Shown here: positions 34,702 through 43,928 of the stretch, piece after piece
How positions within the stretch are numbered: the first letter of the stretch is position 1
Layout of the letters: the number at the start of each line of letters is the position of its first letter
The notes under the pieces: generated by a model
What the model was told of the DNA's origin: nothing
Database searches by the model: none
What the model saw: the letters and a program-made list of their open reading frames with translations, nothing else
NCBI GenBank assembly: GCA_963712905.1
Contig: CAVQJU010000010.1
Location: forward strand, 620,001-684,000
DNA: 64,000 nt
Direction of reading: 5' to 3'
From: CAVQJU01 sp963712905
Lineage (GTDB): Bacteria > Acidobacteriota > Vicinamibacteria > Vicinamibacterales > CAVVIG01
Position numbers and translations under genes: made by a program

Positions 34702-36789
34702 GTGCTCGAGCACGCCTCGTCATCGATTCCGGTCCGTGGCGCATGCGGGCACGACTGCCCCGACACGTGCGGTTGGGTGGTCGACGTCCGCAACGGCAGA
34801 GCAGAACGCCTCGTGGGAGACCCGGCGCATCCCTTCACTCGGGGCACCCTGTGCGCCAAAGTGAACCACTACCTGGAACGGGTCTACCATCCGGAGCGGG
34901 TGCTGTACCCGCTGAAGCGCGTCGGGCCGAAGGGCGAGGGCCGATTCGAGCACGTCAGCTGGGACGAGGCCCTCACCGACATCGCGTCGCGGTGGACGGA
35001 CATCGTGCAAGAGACCGGCGCCGAAGCCATCCTGCCGTACAGCTCAGCGGGCGTGCAGGGGCTCATCCAGCAAGCGTCGCTGGATCGCCGGCTGTTCGGA
35101 TCGATGGGCTGCAGCGCGCTCGACCGCAACATCTGCGGCGCCGTGGCGGCGGCGGGCATGGCGGCCACCATCGGCGTCGGCTCGGGCATCGACCCGGAAG
35201 ACATCGTCCACAGCCGGCTGATCGTCTTGTGGGGCACGAACACCATCGTCACGAACCTGCACTACTGGCCGCTCGTTCGCGAAGCGAGACGCCGGGGCGC
35301 GCGCCTGATCGTGGTCGATCCGATTCGCACCCGCACGGCCGAACAGGCCGATTGGCATCTGCCGCTCAGGCCGGGCACCGACGCCGCCCTCGCACTGGCG
35401 ATGATGCACGTGATGATCCGCGACGGGCTTGTCGACCACGACTACGTCGACCGCTATGCCATTGGGTACGATGCGCTCGTCGATCGCGTTCGTTCGTACG
35501 CGCCCGACGCAGTGGCGCCCACGGTGGGGCTGCCTGCCGACGACATCGAGCGGTTCGCGCGCGAATACGCCACCACGACGCCGTCGCTCCTGCGCCCACT
35601 CATCGGCCTCGAGCACCACCGCAACGGCGCCATGCAGTTCCGGACGCTCGCCTGTTTGCCGGTGCTGAGCGGCGCGTGGCGCCATCGAGGCGGTGGACTG
35701 GCCCGATCGACGCACGCCTTGCACTTCGCCGCGCTCGCGATGGACCGGGTGGAGATGCCTGAAGTCCACAAGCCGGGCGTCAGGGTGCTGAACATGCGCG
35801 ACATCGGCCAGGACTTGTGCAGCCGCGATCTGCGGCCGCCCATCCGATCGCTGATCGTGTACGGGGCCAATCCCGTGGTCTCGATGCCGAACCAGCTCCG
35901 CACGCGCGAGGGGCTGCGGCGCGAGGACCTCTTCACCGTCGTCCACGATCTGTTCGTCACGGACACCGCCTTGTACGCCGACTATGTCCTGCCGGCGACC
36001 AGCCAGATCGAGCACCTGGATCTCTCGCCCGCCTGGGGACATCTGTATCTCGCGCTGAACCGGCCCGCCATTGAGCCGTGCGGCGAGTCCGTATCGAACA
36101 CGGAGCTCTTCCGACGCCTGGCGCAAGCCCTGGGCCGCACAGAGGCCTGGCTCTTCGAGTCCGACGAGTCGATGTTGCGTGCGGCGCTCGCGAGCGGCCA
36201 TCCCTGGCTGGAGGGCATCACCTACGAGCAACTCTGGCGCGACGGATACGTGCGGCTGAAGGCCCCGCAGGACTGGCGGCCGTTCGCGGAGGGAGGCTTC
36301 CCCACCAGGTCGGGCAAGGCAGAGCTGTACTCGGAATCGCTCCAAGAGCGCGGATTGGATCCGTTGCCGTCCGGGGGAGACGTCCCGGCGCCGCGAGGGT
36401 TGCAGCTCATCTCCGGAAAGACCCTCCACTTTCTCAACTCCGGGTATAGCAACATGGACCGCCACCGCCGCCGGACCGGCGAGCTCTTCGTCGAAGTCCA
36501 CGAGGAGGACGCGCGGCAGCGCGGCGTCGAGGACGGCCAGATGGTGCGCGTGTCGAGCGACCTCGGCGCCGTGGTGGCGCGGTGTCGCGTGTCGTCGCGC
36601 GTCCGCCCCGGCGTGGCGTGGATGCCGTTCGGGGGCCTCCACGACGCCTCCGGCGTGCGACAGTCGGTCAACGTGCTGACGGCCGAGGAACCAACCGACT
36701 GGGGCGGCGGGAGCGGGCTGTACGGCACGTTCGTCGATGTCACACCCGAGCGTCAGGCCACGGAGGCCGCTGTGCCCGTCGCTTTCTGA
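34702..36789 (+). CDS. Molybdopterin oxidoreductase of the DMSO-reductase family
   Basis: 695 residues from GTG 34702. The N-terminal 4Fe-4S motif is complete (C15, C19, C23, C51; CGHDCPDTC). It is followed by the molybdopterin-binding domain with WDEALTDIA, LWGTNTIVTN, VVDPIRTRTA and YGANPVVSMPNQ, and a C-terminal molydopterin dinucleotide-binding domain (GELFVEVHEEDA). There is no Tat leader, so it appears cytoplasmic, unlike its SoxCD neighbours. The family includes formate dehydrogenase-like and polysulfide/thiosulfate reductase-like enzymes; the substrate cannot be set. It begins 8 bases after soxD, so it is probably in the same operon. Confidence 0.9.
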   Translation: MLEHASSSIPVRGACGHDCPDTCGWVVDVRNGRAERLVGDPAHPFTRGTLCAKVNHYLERVYHPERVLYPLKRVGPKGEGRFEHVSWDEALTDIASRWTDIVQETGAEAILPYSSAGVQGLIQQASLDRRLFGSMGCSALDRNICGAVAAAGMAATIGVGSGIDPEDIVHSRLIVLWGTNTIVTNLHYWPLVREARRRGARLIVVDPIRTRTAEQADWHLPLRPGTDAALALAMMHVMIRDGLVDHDYVDRYAIGYDALVDRVRSYAPDAVAPTVGLPADDIERFAREYATTTPSLLRPLIGLEHHRNGAMQFRTLACLPVLSGAWRHRGGGLARSTHALHFAALAMDRVEMPEVHKPGVRVLNMRDIGQDLCSRDLRPPIRSLIVYGANPVVSMPNQLRTREGLRREDLFTVVHDLFVTDTALYADYVLPATSQIEHLDLSPAWGHLYLALNRPAIEPCGESVSNTELFRRLAQALGRTEAWLFESDESMLRAALASGHPWLEGITYEQLWRDGYVRLKAPQDWRPFAEGGFPTRSGKAELYSESLQERGLDPLPSGGDVPAPRGLQLISGKTLHFLNSGYSNMDRHRRRTGELFVEVHEEDARQRGVEDGQMVRVSSDLGAVVARCRVSSRVRPGVAWMPFGGLHDASGVRQSVNVLTAEEPTDWGGGSGLYGTFVDVTPERQATEAAVPVAF

Positions 36790-36842
36790 GCCCTTCTCGT
36801 AAAGGACCGCCAGCCACTGCTGCAAGCCATGCTCGCGGAACG

Positions 36843-36977
36843 ATGGGCGTTTCGCTTTCACCGACAGACGCGCTGTTCACGGCCTTTCAGGGGCAACTTG
36901 GATTGAAGCTCGAATCCACGCGGAAACCCGTGCCAACCATTGTTGTCGATCACATAGAACGACCGTCGGAGAACTAG
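36843..36977 (+). pseudogene. C-terminal remnant of a TIGR03435 family protein
   Basis: The frame ends with LFTAFQGQLGLKLESTRKP, then TIVVDHIERPSEN and a stop, which is the hallmark C-terminus of the TIGR03435 family (LxxALQEQLGLKLE...VIDxxExPSEN). Only the last 45 residues exist; the upstream sequence is the unrelated spacer after the molybdoenzyme. No start codon with a binding site fits. See the N-terminal remnant at 15600-15929. Confidence 0.65.
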
Positions 36978-37001
36978 TCCGGGCCCTGGCGCTCCCTGGC
37001 G

Positions 37002-37820
37002 CTACCGTACCTGCGGCCCCAGCGGCACCCGCTCGACGATCTCGATACGGGTGCCCCATGGATCGGAGATGTACGTGATGGTGTTGCCGGCGGCGCTCTT
37101 GCGAACCGGCTCGTCCAGCTTGATGCCGTCCGACTCGAGCTTCTTCACGAAGGCCGCATGGTTCTTGACGTCGAAACCGATGTGGTCGAGCACGCGCCCT
37201 CGCGTCTTCGCCTGCGCCGCGTCCGCCTTGGCGAACCGGAACTGCACTCCCGGAAGATCCACGACGGGGGCGCCATTGCGAGTGCCCATCTTCCCGCCGA
37301 AGGTCTTCGCATACCAGGCCTGCGCCCTGGGAAGTTCAGCTTCCGTCAGTGACAAGTGAACATGTTCACCGCGGATCGGCACCGACTGGGCCTTGTCTTC
37401 CAGGATTTCCATGCGGACGCCGTCCGGCGTCACGACGAAGGCCTGGTCGAGCCGGTTGTTGGTGCCCGGGAGCACCGCCACGCCCGCGGCCTTCCACTGT
37501 GCAATGCGTTCCTGGACGTTGTTGACGATGAAGCCGACATGGTTCACGACCGAACCGACAGTCCCGCCGTCACCCCGCTCGTTCTGGAGGCTCAGGTTGA
37601 TGTACAGCCCGGGAAACATGATCAACGGGTTGCCGCCGGGCATGAACAGTTTGCCGCCCATGGCGAGAAAGAGCTTCTTGTTCGCTTCCACATCTTTCGA
37701 CGCCAGATGCCAGTGGCCCATCGTCACGCCGAGCTCGTTGAACGGGGCTGGTTGCGCAACCGCCGTTGGTGCCGTCAGCGCCGAAGCGAACAAGAGGACG
37801 ACGAGACCGTTGATCTTCAT
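37002..37820 (-). CDS. Exported VOC-family (glyoxalase-fold) protein
   Basis: 272 residues. Signal peptide (FASALTAPTAVAQ), then two VOC modules: about 30-130 (GHWHLASKDVEANKKLF) and 140-270 (HVHLSLTEAELPRAQAWY, DHIGFDVKNHAAF, DPWGTRIEIVERVP). The paired histidines and glutamates are where metal ligands lie in dioxygenases, lyases and glyoxalases. Exported members are less usual. GGGAGG lies before the ATG. Last gene of a three-gene run whose products are all exported. Confidence 0.88.
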   Translation of the reverse strand: MKINGLVVLLFASALTAPTAVAQPAPFNELGVTMGHWHLASKDVEANKKLFLAMGGKLFMPGGNPLIMFPGLYINLSLQNERGDGGTVGSVVNHVGFIVNNVQERIAQWKAAGVAVLPGTNNRLDQAFVVTPDGVRMEILEDKAQSVPIRGEHVHLSLTEAELPRAQAWYAKTFGGKMGTRNGAPVVDLPGVQFRFAKADAAQAKTRGRVLDHIGFDVKNHAAFVKKLESDGIKLDEPVRKSAAGNTITYISDPWGTRIEIVERVPLGPQVR

Positions 37821-37858
37821 GAAAGCCTCCCTCTCAGCAACGCCGTCAACAGAACGGT

Positions 37859-39367
37859 CTATGACTTCGAGAAAATATCCAGCGTGTAACCCGCCTTCAT
37901 GAACAGATACGCACGCGACTCGTCGGCCAGTTGCCTGAACTTGTCCATGTTGACGCCGACCATTTTTCCGCGAAGCTTCCGCACGCGGCCGCCGATGATG
38001 ACGGTGTCGATGTTCCGGCTGTCCGCGGCCAGCGCAACCGTTCCGAGCGCATTGTTCGATGGGTAGAGGTTGATATCGTCGCTCCGGATCGTGACGATGT
38101 CGGCTTCCTTGCCGGGCGTGAGCGACCCGCATTTGTCGGCCACGCCGGCGCACGCGGCGCCGCCGAGCGTCGCGCACTCCAGCACCTGCCGAACGCCGAC
38201 CAGCGCCGGCGCCTTCGCGTCGCCGTTGGTTTTGCGATACGTGGCCATCGCGCGCTGCACATAGAACGCGACGCGCATCTCGGTGAACATGTCGGTGCCG
38301 TAGGACACTTCGTTGTCGATGCTGAACCCCGGCCGCATGCCGTGATCGAGCGCTTTCTGAAACGACGACACGCCTTCGCCGAGCGCATACTGCGAGTCGG
38401 ATCGAGGGCACACGTTCACATTCGCACCCGAATCCTTGACGCGCTGCCAGACAGCGTCCGGCCAGCCCTGGCAGTGGTTGAACGTGTTGTCGGGGCGGAG
38501 AAGCTTCTCGTTCGAAAACTCTTCGAATTCCCTGCCGGCGGCGTTCGATTCGGTCGTGATGCGAATGCCGAGCCGGCGCGCCAGGGCCCAGTGTTCCCGG
38601 TTCATCCCCGCAAACATCCGCAGCGTGACCAGTTGATCGGTCGATGCGAAGAACTTCTTCTGCAGCCGCTCGAGATCCTGGGGCCACTGCTTGTCCCAGT
38701 CGCCCGTCTGCGGCGCACCCGACGCATGGGACGCGCGGATGCCGGAGTCGATGAGCGCCTGCACGGCCGCGTCCGAATGGGCTGCCGACCGTGAGTTGTG
38801 ACTGTTGTCGATGATGCACGTGATTCCGGCATCGATGCAGCCTAGCGCCGTGATGAGATTGCCGACGTAGATGTCGTGCGGCCGGTAGTGCCTGGCAAAC
38901 CCGTTGTGCGTCGTCGCCATGTAGTCGGCGATTGCGCCGTCGGGAATGATGCGTCGAAGCTGCCCTTCCCACGAATGGCGATGCGCATCCACGAAGCCCG
39001 GGATCACGATGGTGTTCGACGCGTCGAACACCTGTGCGCCAGATGGCGGCTTGACCTGGCCGGCGCCGCCCACGGCGATGATTTTCTTGCCTTCGATCAG
39101 CACGTCTCCTTTCGCGAAGTTGCCGACTTGAGGGTCCATGCTGATGATGGTGCCGCCTTTGAGAAGAATGCGCTGGTTGGACGCCGGCGCCTGACGCCCG
39201 GACCGATCAAGCGTGCCGGCATCTTCGGCGGCCTGCCCGGCGGCCTCGGCCGCCGCTGGTAAGAGCGGTGCAGCCGCCGCGATGGCAACCGCAGCGCCAG
39301 CCTCGAAGAGGCTGCGTCGAGAAACCGTGACGTCTTGTCTAGGGAACCTTCCTGTTTGGTGTTTCAT
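37859..39367 (-). CDS. Tat-exported amidohydrolase-family protein
   Basis: 502 residues. Tat-like leader (SRRSLFEAGAAVAIAAAAP), a composite beta-sandwich start (ILLKGGTIISMD), the metal-binding DAHRHSW (HxH) and a barrel with further histidine-bearing strands. The C-terminal return of the sandwich is DTVIIGGRVRKLRGKM. The family hydrolyses amides, cyclic amides, chlorinated triazines and related ring compounds; the closest pattern is the ATZ/TRZ-like subgroup. The substrate is unknown. It starts 24 bases after the NHL gene stop and is followed 38 bases later by the VOC gene. Confidence 0.88.
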   Translation of the reverse strand: MKHQTGRFPRQDVTVSRRSLFEAGAAVAIAAAAPLLPAAAEAAGQAAEDAGTLDRSGRQAPASNQRILLKGGTIISMDPQVGNFAKGDVLIEGKKIIAVGGAGQVKPPSGAQVFDASNTIVIPGFVDAHRHSWEGQLRRIIPDGAIADYMATTHNGFARHYRPHDIYVGNLITALGCIDAGITCIIDNSHNSRSAAHSDAAVQALIDSGIRASHASGAPQTGDWDKQWPQDLERLQKKFFASTDQLVTLRMFAGMNREHWALARRLGIRITTESNAAGREFEEFSNEKLLRPDNTFNHCQGWPDAVWQRVKDSGANVNVCPRSDSQYALGEGVSSFQKALDHGMRPGFSIDNEVSYGTDMFTEMRVAFYVQRAMATYRKTNGDAKAPALVGVRQVLECATLGGAACAGVADKCGSLTPGKEADIVTIRSDDINLYPSNNALGTVALAADSRNIDTVIIGGRVRKLRGKMVGVNMDKFRQLADESRAYLFMKAGYTLDIFSKS

Positions 39368-39390
39368 GATGAGGTCTCACTGACGCGACC

Positions 39391-40560
39391 CTATCGAACC
39401 TTCACATATTTCCTCAAGTTGTTGAGACCGACGTCCGCTGCATAGATGTTGCCCTGGTCGTCTGCCGCAATCCCCGACGCCGAAGTCCCGGTATCCGTCA
39501 TCTTGCTCAGATCGCCCGGATCGGGAATCAAGTACTTGAGCTCGCCGGTGATCGCGTTCCCGATCACGATGGCCCTGTCGTTCGCGCTCGTCGTCGGTCC
39601 CGTGACCGACCGGCCTCGAGATGGGGCGTCCGCGCTCTGGTATACGGCGCCGACGAAGAGGTTGTCGCGTTTGTCGACAAATACTGAGCTCGGCTGACCG
39701 AACTGTTTCCATGCGGCGATGAAATGGCCGTCCTGGTCGAAGACCTGGACACGATCATTCTGACGATCGGCAACGTACACATACCCCCTGGACCCGCCGA
39801 CGAAAATATCGTGGGGCTCCCTGAAGTTGCCTGGTTCCGACCCCAGGTGTCCCCACTCCTTGATGAAGGTGCCGTCCGGCGAATACTTCACGACGCGGCC
39901 GCTGTTTGACTTGTTCGGGGCATGGCCATCCGCCACGAAGATATCGCCGTTCTGCGCAATCGCCACTCCGGTCGGCCGATCAAACGAATATGGCCCATTC
40001 CCAGCGGCGCCTTCCTGGCCGATCGTCATGAGCACCTGGCCGGTGCGACTTATCTTGAGGACTTCGTGCCCCATCGTGATGCCCTGCGCGTTCCTGGCGG
40101 GCATGCCGAGGATCGTCTGGTCATCGTTCGTATCAGTCGTCCACAGATTCCCGTCTTTATCGACGGTGAATCCGTGCGGATGCGCGAACAGTCCGACGCC
40201 GAAACTCTTGAGCAGCCTGCCCGCCGGACTGAATTCCAGAATCGGCGGATTGGCATCGCCTCGATTCAGACACGTGGCGTCGCCGGAGGGCTTGTCGTGG
40301 AAACAGCGGTGAAAGATCCAGACATTGCCGTTGGGAGCGACATGCACCCTGATGACCTCGCCCCATCGATGTCCATTCGGGCCCTTCATGCTCGCGGGAA
40401 GCGTCGGCCAGTCCGGCACGAGCCGATACGGATTCGGGAGCGTAGAGGGTTTGGGGTACGGCGTATCCCGGCTGCCTTGGGCGTGCGCCGCTACGCCAAG
40501 GGTGGCAACCAGGACGGTGCTGACCGCGAGCGTAGCACCCAGGCGAACTGCCGGTGGCAT
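39391..40560 (-). CDS. Exported NHL-repeat (beta-propeller) protein
   Basis: 389 residues from ATG 40560 (GGAG upstream). Signal peptide (LVATLGVAAHAQ), then about six NHL units such as FAHPHGFTVDKDGNLWTTD, FDRPTGVAIAQNGDIFVADG and FREPHDIFVGGSRGYVYVAD. This is the beta-propeller found in peptidyl-alpha-hydroxyglycine lyase-like and vitellogenin-type proteins, often a secreted binding or lyase module. First gene of the run with the amidohydrolase and VOC genes. A perfect inverted repeat lies just upstream. Confidence 0.88.
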   Translation of the reverse strand: MPPAVRLGATLAVSTVLVATLGVAAHAQGSRDTPYPKPSTLPNPYRLVPDWPTLPASMKGPNGHRWGEVIRVHVAPNGNVWIFHRCFHDKPSGDATCLNRGDANPPILEFSPAGRLLKSFGVGLFAHPHGFTVDKDGNLWTTDTNDDQTILGMPARNAQGITMGHEVLKISRTGQVLMTIGQEGAAGNGPYSFDRPTGVAIAQNGDIFVADGHAPNKSNSGRVVKYSPDGTFIKEWGHLGSEPGNFREPHDIFVGGSRGYVYVADRQNDRVQVFDQDGHFIAAWKQFGQPSSVFVDKRDNLFVGAVYQSADAPSRGRSVTGPTTSANDRAIVIGNAITGELKYLIPDPGDLSKMTDTGTSASGIAADDQGNIYAADVGLNNLRKYVKVR

Positions 40561-40579
40561 CCTGGATCTCCATCGGAAA

Positions 40580-40604
40580 TCAATTCCATGTTGAATGGAA
40601 TTGA
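40580..40604. promoter_or_regulatory. Perfect inverted repeat before the exported three-gene operon
   Basis: TCAATTCCAT, five bases, ATGGAATTGA: 10-bp perfect arms, AT-rich against a GC-rich background, 20 bases before the NHL start codon. The position and symmetry fit a repressor operator; no local regulator gene is obvious. Confidence 0.55.
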
Positions 40605-40683
40605 CGATGTTATCGCACGCAGAAACATACCATGGCCTGGCTGAAGGCCGGCGCCCCACGTGAGCTCGCGAGCGGAGCTCCGC

Positions 40684-43386
40684 TTACTCATGACGCAGCG
40701 CCTCCGTGGGGTTCACACGCGATGCGCGTCTCGCCGGCACGTACGACGCGACGAAGGTGACGGCCAGGACGGCCGCCGCGACGATTGGGAACGCGAGGAG
40801 ATCGATGCGGCCATCGCCGCCGGGCCCGCCGCCGTCCGGGAAGACCGCTCCCAGCAGCTGACTGACGCCAACGCTCGCCAGCAGACCGATCCCCAAGCCT
40901 GCCACCGCGAGCGCCATCCCCTGGCGAAGCACCATGCGCAGGACTTCGAAGCGCGCGGCGCCGATGGCCATGCGAATGCCGATTTCGCGGGTGCGCCGGC
41001 CGACCGCGTGCGCGACAAGTCCGTACAGCCCCACGACGGACAAGGCCAGCGCCATCGTGCCCATCGCGATGATCAAGCCGGCAACCATCGTGAGCTGACT
41101 CGTGATGCGGAGATCGTAGAAGGCTTCCATCGTGCGGACGTTGAAGATCGGCTGCCCGGCGTCGAGGCGGCGAACCATCTCCCTGAGCGGAGCCGCCAGC
41201 GCCGCCGGATCGCCGGCCGATTCGGCGATCAGGTACCCCTGCCGCACCGGGCGCTGGCGGAACGCCAGATACACGAACTCCCTGGGCGGCTCCATGATGA
41301 AAAGGTACTTGCTGGTCTTGACGAGACCGACGACCTCCACCCAGGGGCCCTTCCCGCCGTCCATCCGGAAGCGCTTGCCAACCGGATTCTGTCCCGGCCA
41401 GTAATCTCGGGCCACCTGCTCGTTCACCACGGCAACGGCGGGAGCGCCGGCGGCGTCGGTTGCGCGGAAACCACGCCCGTCGAGCATCGTCAGCCCCATC
41501 GTCTCGAAGTAGCGCTCGTCCACGTCTGCGCTGAGGACGCTGGCGCTGTCCACCCCGGCGGGAAACCGAAAGCCTTCCGGGACGATCTCCAGAGGCGCCG
41601 CGCCGTCCATCGGCAGCACCGACGAGAGCGTGGCCGACTTCACGCCCGGCGTCAGCCGCGCACGGTCGGCGACGTTTTCGAAGAATCGCCGCGCCTGCGC
41701 CTCGGTGTAGCGCACGAACCGCGTGTCGAACCCCATGGTGAGCCGATGATCCAAGCGGTAGCCGGGACCTCCGGCGAACCGCTGCTCGAATCCCCGATAC
41801 ACGAACAGCGCGACCACGAGCAGGACGACCGACACCGCGACCTGCCCGCCGACGAGCACCGTGCGACCCCGTTGCCGCCGCCGGCCCCATGCGCCGGCAT
41901 CGGTCGCCTTCATCGCCGCCGTGAGATCGGCACGCGTGGCCTGAACGGCCGGCAGGAGCCCGAACAGCACGGCGCTGACGAGCGCGGCCACGACGCCGAC
42001 CATCGCGACCCGTCCGTCGAATTCGAACGGAGCCGGGACCGGGGGATCGGCCGGCAGCTTCAACAGTCTGAACAGCCGCACGGCTCCGTACCCGACGGCG
42101 AGCCCGAGCAGGCCTCCCGCACCGGCCAGGAACACGCTCTCGGTGATGAGCTGTCGAATGAGCCGGAGGCGCCCGGCACCCAGGGCGAGCCGGAGGGCGA
42201 ATTCCCGGGAGCGTACGGGCGCGCGGCTCGTCAGCAGCCCTGCGACGTTGGCGCACGCCACGACGAGGACGCTCGTGCTGAGCGTGAGCAGCAGCAGGAG
42301 CATCATCACGTTTGGCCGCTGGGACGCCATCCGGTTCTGCAGCTCGGTGCGAACCACCAGGGCCCGGTTGCGGTTCGTTTCCGGATATGCGCGTTCGAGA
42401 TCCACGCCGACGACCGACAGCTCGGACTGCGCTCGTTCGATCGTCGCGCCCGGCTTCAGCCGCCCCTTGATCACGACATCACGGAGCTCTCGCGACTCGA
42501 ACGGCCGCACGCGATCGTCGGTCGTGAGCGCCGGCCACATCATGATCGGCGCGTAGAAATCGGTCCGGTAGAAGCTGTTGAACCCCTTGAACGACGGCGG
42601 CGCGACGCCCACGACCGTGAACGCCACGCCGTTGATCCGCACGGTGCGTCCGATCGCCGCCGGATCGCCGCCGAGCTGTCGCTCCCAGAGGTCATGATCG
42701 AGGATCACCACCGCATCGCGCGACGGCACCTGGTCTTCCTCGGGGCGAAACGCGCGTCCGAGCCGCGGCGGCACACCCATGACCTCGAAGAAGTTGCCGC
42801 TCACCAGGAGCCCGTATTTCAGGGCCGGCTGCGCGTTGGCGTCGGGCGCAAATCCTGCGGGCACGAGGGTCGTCGCCGACAGTCCCTCGAATGACGTCGT
42901 GCGGTCGCGAACGTCCACGTACTCGCGATACGACGCGACGAGGCTGCTCGTGCCCTCGACGCGGGCCGCGACACCGACCGTCATCAGTCCGGCGGGACGA
43001 GGGACCGCCAGCGGCTTGAGCAGAAGGAGATCGGCCACGCTGAAGACGGCAGCGTTGGCCCCGATCCCGAGCCCCAGCGAGACGACGGCGATCGCCGTGA
43101 AGCCTGGGGACTTCCACATGGTGCGCACCGCGTACCGGACGTCCTGGGCCATCGTCTCCACGAAATGAATCGTCCGCCGGGCCCGATACGTCTCCTTCAT
43201 GGCGTCCCTCCCGCCGAAGCTGCGCATGGCCGCGCGGCGGGCCTCGTCCGCATCCATCCCCGCGCGCACGTTGTCGTCGGCCTGCATCTCCAAATGGAAC
43301 CGGACCTCGTCGTCCAGCTCGCGCTCGAGGCGATCGCGCCTGAACAGCGCACGCAGCCGCGATCCGGCGACGCTCCGCCAGCTCAC
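40684..43386 (-). CDS. ADOP-type MacB/FtsX permease
   Basis: 900 residues from GTG 43386, whose start overlaps the PadR stop (GTGA) and has GGAGGAAGG upstream. The N-terminal prefix (LERELDDEVRFHLEMQADD, DEARRAAMRSFGG) is typical of the acidobacterial duplicated orphan permeases. Then follow a MacB periplasmic core, FtsX membrane domains near 380-500 and 830-890, and the terminal PTEALRHE motif. No ATPase gene is adjacent, so the orphan label fits. Expected role: mechanotransmission-type export or lipoprotein handling in the cytoplasmic membrane. Coupled to the PadR regulator. Confidence 0.9.
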   Translation of the reverse strand: MSWRSVAGSRLRALFRRDRLERELDDEVRFHLEMQADDNVRAGMDADEARRAAMRSFGGRDAMKETYRARRTIHFVETMAQDVRYAVRTMWKSPGFTAIAVVSLGLGIGANAAVFSVADLLLLKPLAVPRPAGLMTVGVAARVEGTSSLVASYREYVDVRDRTTSFEGLSATTLVPAGFAPDANAQPALKYGLLVSGNFFEVMGVPPRLGRAFRPEEDQVPSRDAVVILDHDLWERQLGGDPAAIGRTVRINGVAFTVVGVAPPSFKGFNSFYRTDFYAPIMMWPALTTDDRVRPFESRELRDVVIKGRLKPGATIERAQSELSVVGVDLERAYPETNRNRALVVRTELQNRMASQRPNVMMLLLLLTLSTSVLVVACANVAGLLTSRAPVRSREFALRLALGAGRLRLIRQLITESVFLAGAGGLLGLAVGYGAVRLFRLLKLPADPPVPAPFEFDGRVAMVGVVAALVSAVLFGLLPAVQATRADLTAAMKATDAGAWGRRRQRGRTVLVGGQVAVSVVLLVVALFVYRGFEQRFAGGPGYRLDHRLTMGFDTRFVRYTEAQARRFFENVADRARLTPGVKSATLSSVLPMDGAAPLEIVPEGFRFPAGVDSASVLSADVDERYFETMGLTMLDGRGFRATDAAGAPAVAVVNEQVARDYWPGQNPVGKRFRMDGGKGPWVEVVGLVKTSKYLFIMEPPREFVYLAFRQRPVRQGYLIAESAGDPAALAAPLREMVRRLDAGQPIFNVRTMEAFYDLRITSQLTMVAGLIIAMGTMALALSVVGLYGLVAHAVGRRTREIGIRMAIGAARFEVLRMVLRQGMALAVAGLGIGLLASVGVSQLLGAVFPDGGGPGGDGRIDLLAFPIVAAAVLAVTFVASYVPARRASRVNPTEALRHE

Positions 43387-43757
43387 GAGCCTTCCTCCGG
43401 CTTTAGATCCGCGATCGAGCCGAGGAAGCGCTCGATGGTGGTGGACATGCGCTGCCAGTCGTCGGTGGTCCTGGCGAGCTGTCGTCGCCCGGCCGGAGTG
43501 ATCGCGTAGAACTTCGCCTTCCGGTTCTTCTCCGAGGCGCCCCATTTCGACGAAATCCACTTCTCCTGCTCCATGCGCAGGAGCGCCGGATAGAGCGTGC
43601 CCTGATTGAGCTGCAGCAGCTCGCCGCTGATCTGCTCGATCCGCCGGGCGAGGCCGTAGCCGTGCATCGGCCCGAGCACGTCGAGCGTGCGCAGGACGAG
43701 GAGGATCAGCGTGCCCTGGAGGACGTCGGCCTTGTCGCTATCGGGCTTCTTTTTCAT
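43383..43757 (-). CDS. PadR-family transcriptional regulator
   Basis: 124 residues from ATG 43757. Winged-helix PadR domain with LQGTLILLVLRTL, MHGYGLARRIEQ and the wing LNQGTLYPALLRMEQEKW, then AKFYAITPAGRRQL, and a short C-terminal helix for dimerisation. PadR proteins of this type repress their own operon and adjacent transport genes. A perfect 10-bp inverted repeat lies 8 bases upstream of the ATG. The open frame begins at 43874, but ATG 43757 fits the family start. Translationally coupled to the ADOP permease. Confidence 0.93.
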   Translation of the reverse strand: MKKKPDSDKADVLQGTLILLVLRTLDVLGPMHGYGLARRIEQISGELLQLNQGTLYPALLRMEQEKWISSKWGASEKNRKAKFYAITPAGRRQLARTTDDWQRMSTTIERFLGSIADLKPEEGS

Positions 43758-43764
43758 TTGGAAA

Positions 43765-43794
43765 CCTACAGGAAGATACTCCTTTTCCTGTAGG
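43765..43794. promoter_or_regulatory. PadR operator candidate
   Basis: CCTACAGGAA, ten bases, TTCCTGTAGG: perfect 10-bp arms located 8 bases before the PadR start and 134 bases before the divergent receptor start. Position suggests autoregulation and possible control of both transcription units. Confidence 0.65.
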
Positions 43795-43928
43795 TCAGCA
43801 ACAGGAGGAGACGTAGACACGCCCCTGGGATTTGCCTTCTTTTTGAGCGCCGCAGGTTCCGCGTTGACGGACAATGAGCCGCGTTACCAGCCGGGCCGGT
43901 CGGTAGTCGATCACTGAGGAGGCTCCGC

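Noticed and set aside
40660..42894. A 744-codon plus-strand frame opposite the ADOP permease
   Set aside because: Arg/His/Gln-rich composition without domains and no ribosome binding site; the minus-strand permease explains the sequence.
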